Notes under the pieces: generated by a model
What the model was told of the DNA's origin: nothing
The model's database searches: none
The model's input: only the letters and a program-made list of their open reading frames with translations
NCBI GenBank assembly: GCA_945610215.1
Contig: CALYZR010000065.1
Location: forward strand, 1-5,143
From: an uncultured Clostridium sp.
Lineage (GTDB): Bacteria > Bacillota > Clostridia > TANB77 > CAG-508
Length of the DNA stretch: 5,143 bases
Direction of reading: 5' to 3'
Program-made: the position numbers and the translations under genes
Shown: positions 1 to 5,143 of the stretch, piece by piece
Numbering within the stretch: position 1 is the first letter of the stretch
Layout of the letters: each line of letters opens with the position of its first letter

Positions 1-51
1 AATATTTCAATAATAAGATATTTAAGTTACAATAATATAAAAAGGCGAATT

Positions 52-67
52 ATGTATTATAATACAT
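52..67. promoter_or_regulatory. Perfect 16-bp palindrome, candidate operator over the promoter of the surface protease gene
   Basis: ATGTATTATAATACAT is its own reverse complement over all 16 bases, centred between positions 59 and 60. It has no loop, so it suits a dimeric DNA-binding repressor better than an RNA hairpin. It contains TATAAT at 58-63, a perfect -10 hexamer, but no convincing -35 lies 16-18 bp upstream; the nearest, TTACAA at 27-32, is 25 bp away. If 58-63 is the -10, the transcript would begin almost at the ribosome binding site. The promoter assignment is therefore weak, and the regulator family is unknown. Palindromes arise more easily by chance in AT-rich DNA, but 16 perfect bases immediately upstream of a ribosome binding site is notable. 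Confidence 0.4.
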
Positions 68-69
68 GT

Positions 70-76
70 GAGGTGG
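70..76 (+). promoter_or_regulatory. Ribosome binding site that fixes a TTG start
   Basis: GAGGTGG closely matches the anti-Shine-Dalgarno complement (GGAGGTG) and lies 5 bases before the TTG at 82. An in-frame TAG at 79-81 excludes any start further upstream in this frame, and there is no ATG near enough downstream to keep the basic end of the signal peptide. This site therefore supports TTG as the true start. Confidence 0.8.
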
Positions 77-81
77 TATAG

Positions 82-2739
82 TTGAGAACAAAAGAAAAAA
101 CAAGAAAATATATATCAATTTTAGTAACCATTTTAATAATACTTAGCTTTAATACAAGTTATGCAAACATAGATTCAAAATTAATTCAAAAATCACAAGA
201 ACTTGAGAATTTAAAAAGCCAATCAGAAGAGCAAAAAAACTCTCAAGAATTTACATATAACAATATAAATCTAATTGATAGTGTAAAAAGATCAACATAT
301 AATAAACTAGTAGGAGACACATTTACTTTAGAGAGTAAATACTCATTGGTTGACAAATTACCAAAAGATAGCTTAGCAATAAGAGACCAAAAAAATACAA
401 GTCTATGCTGGGCATTTTCATATGCAAATGTATTGGATGCAACTGCTGCATTGAAAAATAAAAAAGCATATAGATTTTCGGCGATACATTCGGATTATGT
501 AGCTACAAAATATTTTAATAAAGCAGCAGGTGGGGATGGAAATTTTGAGATAGCATTAGCAACATCAGTTTCTGGCGAAGGACCTATATATGAAGAAGAT
601 ATGCCTTTTGACGATTATTATAAAGAAAAAGAAATAACATCATACGAAATTTCATATGATGGAGTTGCTTCAGAAGATTTACAAGCAAGAGCAAAAATTA
701 ACGAAACATATATTTCTCCAGCTATATATAAATCATATGACGGAACATCAATTAAATATCAAGATTCGAAAAATAGTGAAACCCAATATTCAGAAGATGA
801 AGTAAAAGCAATAAGAACACAAATAAAACAGTATATAAAAAATTATGGAGCACTATTTACGAGTACATACTTACCAACTGACGAAGAGGAGTTCGCTAAA
901 ACATTTAAAATAAACGAAGATAATAGCATTTCTTATTGTTGTAAAAACACAAGTTTTGCTCAAAATCATGCTGTAACAATAATTGGCTGGGATGATAACT
1001 ATAGTAAAGATAATTTTGCAGATTCATCATATAAACCTTTAAATGATGGAGCATATTTAGTACTTAATTCAGCAGGAGATTCAGCTCCATATTATTACAT
1101 ATCATATGAAGATTATTTTATAGAGCAGTTTATTAGAGGAATAAAAGATTTACAAGTTTATTCAGAAGAGAAGAAAAATTACGATAATCTATATCAATAT
1201 GATGAATTAGGACAATCGTTTTATTATTATGAAATTGGAGAAGAAGGAAATTTACTAGATAAGGTATATGCTTCAAACGTATTTTCAAGAAAAGACAAAA
1301 CTAAAAAAGAATATTTAACAGAAATAGGAATATATGTTCCAATTACTGAAGGGATAGAGATATACGTTGATGCTGAAGACGGAGATATGAAAAACTATGG
1401 AGAAGTAGTTGCAGCATATACGGGAAAAGATGCATTAGAAACTGGATATCATTCAATAAAATTGGGAAATCCAATAGAAATAACAGGAGAAAAATTTGCT
1501 GTAATTATAAAATATATTAATGGAGAGTGTGCAGCATATTCTATAGAATGCAATATAGAAGCCTCAGGATTAAGCAGTTCAGAATTATATTCAAAAGCAA
1601 AAGCAGAAGTTGGGCAAAGTTTTCTTTCAATAGACGGAAATAGTTGGAAAGATATCAATGGATATGAAATACCATTCTATGATTTAGAAACAAACACATT
1701 AGTACAAAAAACATATAAAAATACAAATGCATGTATAAAGGCATTTACAACAGTAGAAAAAGAAGAAATTCCAGTTCCAGTAACAGGAGTAACATTAGAT
1801 AAAGAAGAATTAACAATAGAAAAAGGAAAAACAGAAACTATAAAAGCAACAGTAGCACCAACAGATGCAACAAATAAAAATGTAAAATGGGAGAGTTCAG
1901 ATGAAAGCATAGCAACTGTAAATTCAGGTGTAATAACAGGAGTAAAAGAAGGAAAAGCAGATATAACAGCAACAACAGAAGATGGAAACAAAGTAGCCAC
2001 ATGTGAAGTAACAGTAATAGAACCAACAGAAGAACCAGTCCCAGTAACAGGAGTAACATTAGATAAAGAAGAATTAACAATAGAAAAAGGAAAAACAGAA
2101 ACTATAAAAGCAACAGTAGCACCAACAGATGCAACAAATAAAAATGTAAAATGGGAGAGTTCAGATGAAAGCATAGCAACTGTAAATTCAGGTGTAATAA
2201 CAGGAGTAAAAGAAGGAAAAGCAGATATAACAGCAACAACAGAAGATGGAAACAAAGTAGCCACATGCGAAGTAACAGTAATAGAACCAACAGAAAAACC
2301 AGTTTCAGTAGAATCAATAGAACTTAACAAAACAAAAGAAAGTATAGAAGTAGAATCTAAATTAAATTTGATTGTGACATTTAATCCGACAAATGCAACA
2401 AACAGAAATGTAAAATGGACGAGCTCAAACGAAAAAGTAGCAACGGTAAACAGTAATGGTGTTGTGACAGGATTAAGCGAGGGAAAAGCAACAATAACAG
2501 TAATAAGCGAAGATGGAAATAAAGAAGCTACATGTGAAGTAACTGTTACCAAAAAAATTAATAAAGATGATGACATCTACAAAGAAAATGATAATAAAGA
2601 GTCAACAGAAAAAGATGATACAGTTGCAAAAGAAAAATTACCAGATACAGGTAAAATTCTAATTTATATTATAATTCTAGGAGTTTTAACATTTTCAACA
2701 ATCAAATTTGTAAGTTATAGAAAATACAAAAACATATAA
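82..2739 (+). CDS. Cell-wall-anchored papain-like (C1A) cysteine protease with lectin-like and Big_2 domains
   Basis: Probably a surface protease that cleaves other envelope or host proteins; the substrate is unknown. Residues 1-28 are a signal peptide: basic KEKTRK, hydrophobic core, likely cut after S-Y-A at 28. Residues 29 to about 90 resemble a propeptide. The C1A domain spans about 91-355, with oxyanion-hole Gln103 and nucleophile Cys109 in RDQKNTSLCWAF, His296 in QNHAVTIIGWDD and Asn329 in YLVLNSAGD. Residues 365-555 resemble the lectin-like domain that follows the catalytic domain in clostridial proteases such as Cwp84 of C. difficile. Three Big_2 domains follow (about 564-646, 652-734, 740-823), then a charged linker, LPDTG at 853-857, a hydrophobic segment and the tail YRKYKNI, a complete sortase signal. 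Unlike Cwp84, it is anchored by sortase, not by CWB2 repeats. Oddities are the TTG start, NSAG in place of NSWG, adjacent Cys286-Cys287, and near-identical first two Big_2 repeats. The frame is intact. Family assignment is firm; activity is inferred from the preserved catalytic residues. Confidence 0.9.
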   Translation: MRTKEKTRKYISILVTILIILSFNTSYANIDSKLIQKSQELENLKSQSEEQKNSQEFTYNNINLIDSVKRSTYNKLVGDTFTLESKYSLVDKLPKDSLAIRDQKNTSLCWAFSYANVLDATAALKNKKAYRFSAIHSDYVATKYFNKAAGGDGNFEIALATSVSGEGPIYEEDMPFDDYYKEKEITSYEISYDGVASEDLQARAKINETYISPAIYKSYDGTSIKYQDSKNSETQYSEDEVKAIRTQIKQYIKNYGALFTSTYLPTDEEEFAKTFKINEDNSISYCCKNTSFAQNHAVTIIGWDDNYSKDNFADSSYKPLNDGAYLVLNSAGDSAPYYYISYEDYFIEQFIRGIKDLQVYSEEKKNYDNLYQYDELGQSFYYYEIGEEGNLLDKVYASNVFSRKDKTKKEYLTEIGIYVPITEGIEIYVDAEDGDMKNYGEVVAAYTGKDALETGYHSIKLGNPIEITGEKFAVIIKYINGECAAYSIECNIEASGLSSSELYSKAKAEVGQSFLSIDGNSWKDINGYEIPFYDLETNTLVQKTYKNTNACIKAFTTVEKEEIPVPVTGVTLDKEELTIEKGKTETIKATVAPTDATNKNVKWESSDESIATVNSGVITGVKEGKADITATTEDGNKVATCEVTVIEPTEEPVPVTGVTLDKEELTIEKGKTETIKATVAPTDATNKNVKWESSDESIATVNSGVITGVKEGKADITATTEDGNKVATCEVTVIEPTEKPVSVESIELNKTKESIEVESKLNLIVTFNPTNATNRNVKWTSSNEKVATVNSNGVVTGLSEGKATITVISEDGNKEATCEVTVTKKINKDDDIYKENDNKESTEKDDTVAKEKLPDTGKILIYIIILGVLTFSTIKFVSYRKYKNI
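1771..2034 (+). repeat. 264-bp tandem repeat, copy 1 (first Big_2 domain)
   Basis: First unit of a direct tandem repeat of 264 bp (88 codons, so in frame), encoding residues 564-651: one Big_2 Ig-like domain plus the short IEPTEE linker. By eye it differs from copy 2 at three bases only: 1776 T versus 2040 C, 2004 T versus 2268 C (both silent), and 2032 G versus 2296 A (Glu651 versus Lys739). Similarity stops abruptly upstream of the first proline codon. About 69 of its 88 codons end in A, against 28 of 59 in a sample from the catalytic domain (364-540). Confidence 0.95.
2035..2298 (+). repeat. 264-bp tandem repeat, copy 2 (second Big_2 domain)
   Basis: Second unit, directly abutting copy 1 and encoding residues 652-739. 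It is followed by a third, much more diverged Big_2 domain (2299 to about 2550) that shares only motifs such as NVKW.SS, VATVNS, SEDGNK or TEDGNK, and ATCEVTV, and has one extra Asn (VNSNGVVTG). The contrast between two near-identical units and a diverged third implies that copies 1 and 2 arose by a recent duplication, or were kept alike by gene conversion, long after the domain family itself diverged. Confidence 0.95.
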
Positions 2740-2781
2740 ACAACGGACTTCCAATATTAAAATGGCAAGTAGAACATTAAT

Positions 2782-2828
2782 AAAAAACTAAGAGATTACA
2801 TTAATTAAATGCAATCTCTTAGTTTTTT
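2782..2828. terminator. Bidirectional intrinsic terminator between convergent genes
   Basis: Bases 2782-2797 (AAAAAACTAAGAGATT) pair perfectly with 2813-2828 (AATCTCTTAGTTTTTT), giving a 16-bp stem. The 15-base loop can extend it: after an A-C mismatch, CATT at 2799-2802 pairs with AATG at 2808-2811, leaving a 5-base loop. Six A's on the left and six T's on the right give a U-tract on either transcript. The hairpin starts 42 bases after the stop of the protease gene and 4 bases after the stop of the Lon-like gene, so it can end both. The stem is AT-rich, as usual in low-GC Bacillota. Confidence 0.9.
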
Positions 2829-2832
2829 ACTT

Positions 2833-5143
2833 TTATTTATTTTCTTTTGCATTTTCTGCATAACGTTTTAATTTTTCATAAGCTAAATACTTTATTGTAC
2901 CAGCAGGAAATTTACCATCTTTGTTTTTCTTACCAGCAGGTACACCTGTCAAAATTTCTATTCCTTCATCAATAGAAGAAATAGCATATATATGGAATTT
3001 ACCTTCTTTAACACTATTAATTACCTCATCTGAAAGATTTAAATTTTTAACATTTTGTATAGGCATTATTACACCATGTTCGCCAGTTAATCCTCGTGTT
3101 TTACAAACTTGATAAAAACCTTCTATTTTTTCGTTAATTCCACCGATTGGTTGGATATGACCTTTTTGGTCAACAGAACCTGTAACAGCAATTGATTGCT
3201 TAATTGGTATCTCTGATAGACTAGAAAGAATAGCATATAATTCTGTACTAGAAGCACTATCCCCATCCACTCCATTATATAATTGTTCAAAACAAAGGCT
3301 AGCAGTAAGTGATAATGGAAAGTCTTGGGCAAATGTTTCCCCTAAATATCCAGAAAGTATTAATATACCTTTTGAATGAGAACTTCCTGACATTTCAACT
3401 TCTCGTTCTATGTTTACTATTCCACTTTTACCCATATAAGTATTTGCGGTAATTTTTGCTGGCTTTCCAAATGTATAATCACCAATTGTCATTACAGTAA
3501 GTCCATTTATTACACCTATTTCAGAACCTTCAGTACTTATAAGTAAAGTATTTTCTTTAATCATTTCCATATATAAAGAGTCATATTTTTTAACTCTGTC
3601 TACTCTTTCAGCAAGAGTTTTTTCAATAAATTCACTAGTTACAAGTTTCTTTTTAGCAAGTCTTGCCCAAGTTGAAGATTCTGCAATAATTTCACCAATT
3701 TCATTAAACCTAGTAGAAAGTTTATCTTGATTATCAGACAATCTAGAAGTATATTCAACAAGTTTTGCCATTGCACCTTTATCCAATGGAAGCATTCCTT
3801 CTTTTTCTGAAAAGCTGTGAACAAATTTAGCAAGTTTCATTATATTAGCATCTGTCCTTGGAGCAGTTTCTTCAAATTCCACTTTAATTTTAAATAACTT
3901 TTTAAAATCAGGATCCATTGAAAGCAAAGTATGATAAATATTTGAGTCTCCTAATAATAAAACTTTAACATTTAAAGGAATAGGTTCAGGTTTTAAAGAA
4001 ATCATTACCATATATGAACGTTGTTCCATATTGTTTTCTATACTTATTTCTTTAACCAATAAAGCCTTTTTTAAAGTATCATAGCAGATTGGATTAGCAA
4101 GCAAATCACTAGCTTGTAATATAATATAACCACCATTTGCCTTATGTAAAAGACCTGGCTTTAACATTGTAAAATCAGTTTTAAGCATTCCATATTGATT
4201 TTCATATTCTAATTTTCCAAAAAGATTGTGATATAAATAATTAGAATCCATTATAACAGGACTACCAGTTAAATTGCTGTTATCTATAAAAAGATTTACT
4301 CTGTAATTTAACCAAGGTTTTACAATTTCTTGTTTTAATGTTTGTGCCTTTGTTTCTGGAACCTCTTCTTTTATAAATAAAGGCAAGTTCTTTAATATAT
4401 CGGCTTTAATACAATCAAAGAAATGAGCTATTTTTGCATTCTTTTTATATTTTGCTTTTAATGGATTTACATGTGAATTAATTGTTATTAATGCAATATT
4501 AGATTGCCATTCGTCAATTTTTTTTATGTTTTCTTTTTCTAAAACTTTAATTTGATTTATTGCTTCAATAATTTGTTCTTGAACTTTTATAGAATTTTCT
4601 TCAAATTGTTTTCTAGTCTTTTCATCTAATTTTTCAAATTCTTCTTCTTCAATAGTTTTGCCATTTAAAATAGGCATCATATATACACCATTTTGAGCAG
4701 TTTTAACTTGAAAACCACTTTTCATAGATTGCTTATTTAATTTTTCTAATAAAGCAGTTTTCTTTTGTTCAAAATCGCTTTGCATTAAAGATTTTTGCTT
4801 ATCAAAATCTTCGTTTCCAAATGTTAATTTAATGTCTCTTTTTATATCATTTATAAAAGAAACCATATCGTCTCTAAATTCTTTACCCTTTCCAGCTGGT
4901 AAAGAAACGGCAATAGGTTCATTTGGTTCTTCAAAGTTGTATATATAACACCAATCATCAGGTGTTTTTTTCTTTGCGGCAATTTTAGTTACATAGTTTT
5001 TGGTATACATTGTTTTACCAACCCCAGAAGGTCCTTCTAGATATAAATTGTAACCTTTTGCTTCAACATCTAATCCAAATTCTAAAGCTTTAATACCTCT
5101 ATCTTGGCCATAAATTAAATCTTTACTATCCAAATCATCTGTT
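2833..5143 (-). CDS. Lon-related AAA+ serine protease (peptidase S16), 5' end beyond the window
   Basis: Probably a cytoplasmic ATP-dependent protease of the Lon-like group that has an AAA_32-type ATPase domain and a Lon_C protease domain (relatives: E. coli YcbZ, archaeal LonB); its substrates are poorly known. Residues are counted from the Leu codon TTG at 5133. YGQDRGIKALEFGL at 8-21 is the family's N-terminal ATPase motif. Walker A GPSGVGKT is at 34-41. A charged helical insertion, probably coiled coil, spans about 108-210. LLHKANGGYIILQASDLL at 328-345 marks the Walker B region, and Arg475 in LSTRFNEIGE is a likely sensor 2. The protease domain (about 530-735) has nucleophile Ser626 in DGDSASS and Lys669 in GGINEKIEG, 43 residues apart as in E. 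coli Lon (S679/K722). The frame stays open upstream of that TTG (Thr-Asp-Asp) to the window edge with no ribosome binding site, so TTG is an internal Leu and roughly 30-40 N-terminal residues are missing. Stop TAA is at 2833-2835. Confidence 0.92.
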   Translation of the reverse strand, partial: TDDLDSKDLIYGQDRGIKALEFGLDVEAKGYNLYLEGPSGVGKTMYTKNYVTKIAAKKKTPDDWCYIYNFEEPNEPIAVSLPAGKGKEFRDDMVSFINDIKRDIKLTFGNEDFDKQKSLMQSDFEQKKTALLEKLNKQSMKSGFQVKTAQNGVYMMPILNGKTIEEEEFEKLDEKTRKQFEENSIKVQEQIIEAINQIKVLEKENIKKIDEWQSNIALITINSHVNPLKAKYKKNAKIAHFFDCIKADILKNLPLFIKEEVPETKAQTLKQEIVKPWLNYRVNLFIDNSNLTGSPVIMDSNYLYHNLFGKLEYENQYGMLKTDFTMLKPGLLHKANGGYIILQASDLLANPICYDTLKKALLVKEISIENNMEQRSYMVMISLKPEPIPLNVKVLLLGDSNIYHTLLSMDPDFKKLFKIKVEFEETAPRTDANIMKLAKFVHSFSEKEGMLPLDKGAMAKLVEYTSRLSDNQDKLSTRFNEIGEIIAESSTWARLAKKKLVTSEFIEKTLAERVDRVKKYDSLYMEMIKENTLLISTEGSEIGVINGLTVMTIGDYTFGKPAKITANTYMGKSGIVNIEREVEMSGSSHSKGILILSGYLGETFAQDFPLSLTASLCFEQLYNGVDGDSASSTELYAILSSLSEIPIKQSIAVTGSVDQKGHIQPIGGINEKIEGFYQVCKTRGLTGEHGVIMPIQNVKNLNLSDEVINSVKEGKFHIYAISSIDEGIEILTGVPAGKKNKDGKFPAGTIKYLAYEKLKRYAENAKENK

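Noticed and set aside
27..63. Promoter made of TTACAA (27-32) and TATAAT (58-63)
   Set aside because: The 25-bp spacer is too long for a normal sigma-A promoter, so I note the TATAAT only as part of the palindrome.
66..71. ATG-TGA start-stop in the leader
   Set aside because: It is out of frame with the protease, has no ribosome binding site of its own, and ATGTGA occurs often by chance.
1449..1658. 69-codon minus-strand frame
   Set aside because: Antisense to the lectin-like domain of the protease; no recognisable domain, and the sense frame is clearly coding.
1771..2298. Repeats considered as a CRISPR array or mobile element
   Set aside because: The units are 264 bp, in frame and coding for Ig-like domains, with no spacers, no terminal inverted repeats and no transposase.
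1677..2576. A 299-codon open frame on the minus strand, with two overlapping Leu-rich frames at 1838-2080 and 2102-2317
   Set aside because: It lies wholly antisense to the lectin-like end and Ig-like repeats of the protease. It is open because the sense strand is A-rich, mirrors the 264-bp repeat, and has low-complexity hydrophobic content with no recognisable domain.
2921..3112. 63-codon plus-strand frame
   Set aside because: Antisense to the C-terminal part of the Lon-like protease domain, which is strongly family-like; no independent evidence.
3123..3332. 69-codon minus-strand frame, and a similar one at 3639-3833
   Set aside because: Both overlap the Lon-like gene in another frame of the same strand. 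The Lon frame carries the conserved Ser/Lys motifs; these do not.
82..5143. A two-gene functional system linking the surface protease with the Lon-like protease
   Set aside because: The genes are convergent, separated by a bidirectional terminator and act in different compartments; nothing in the window supports a shared role.

Overview
The window is AT-rich and reads as low-GC Bacillota, most likely a clostridial or gut Clostridia-type organism. The signs are A/T-ending codons, Shine-Dalgarno-driven initiation, a sortase-type LPxTG surface protein, a clostridial papain-like/lectin-like surface protease, and a Lon-related protease of a type common in Clostridia. I cannot name the species from sequence alone.

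There are two long genes in convergent orientation. Positions 1-81 are a short upstream region with a perfect 16-bp palindrome (52-67) and a strong ribosome binding site (70-76). Positions 82-2739 (+) encode an 885-residue secreted, cell-wall-anchored cysteine protease. Its order is signal peptide, propeptide, papain-like (C1A) catalytic domain, lectin-like domain, three bacterial Ig-like (Big_2) domains, charged spacer, LPDTG sorting signal, membrane segment and basic tail. The first two Ig-like domains are encoded by a 264-bp tandem duplication whose copies differ at only three bases. Positions 2740-2832 are the intergenic gap, filled by a strong symmetrical hairpin terminator serving both genes. 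Positions 2833-5143 (-) encode a Lon-related AAA+ protease whose N-terminus lies beyond the right edge of the window.

The two genes face each other and share only the terminator. Nothing shows that they act together: one acts on the cell surface, the other is a cytoplasmic ATP-dependent protease. No RNA gene, CRISPR array, transposon, phage gene or integration site was seen, and I found no new multi-gene system. The points most worth a second look are the recent repeat duplication in the surface protease, its non-canonical active-site surroundings (NSAG where papains have NSWG), the palindrome at its promoter/leader, and the missing Walker B acids in the Lon-like protein.
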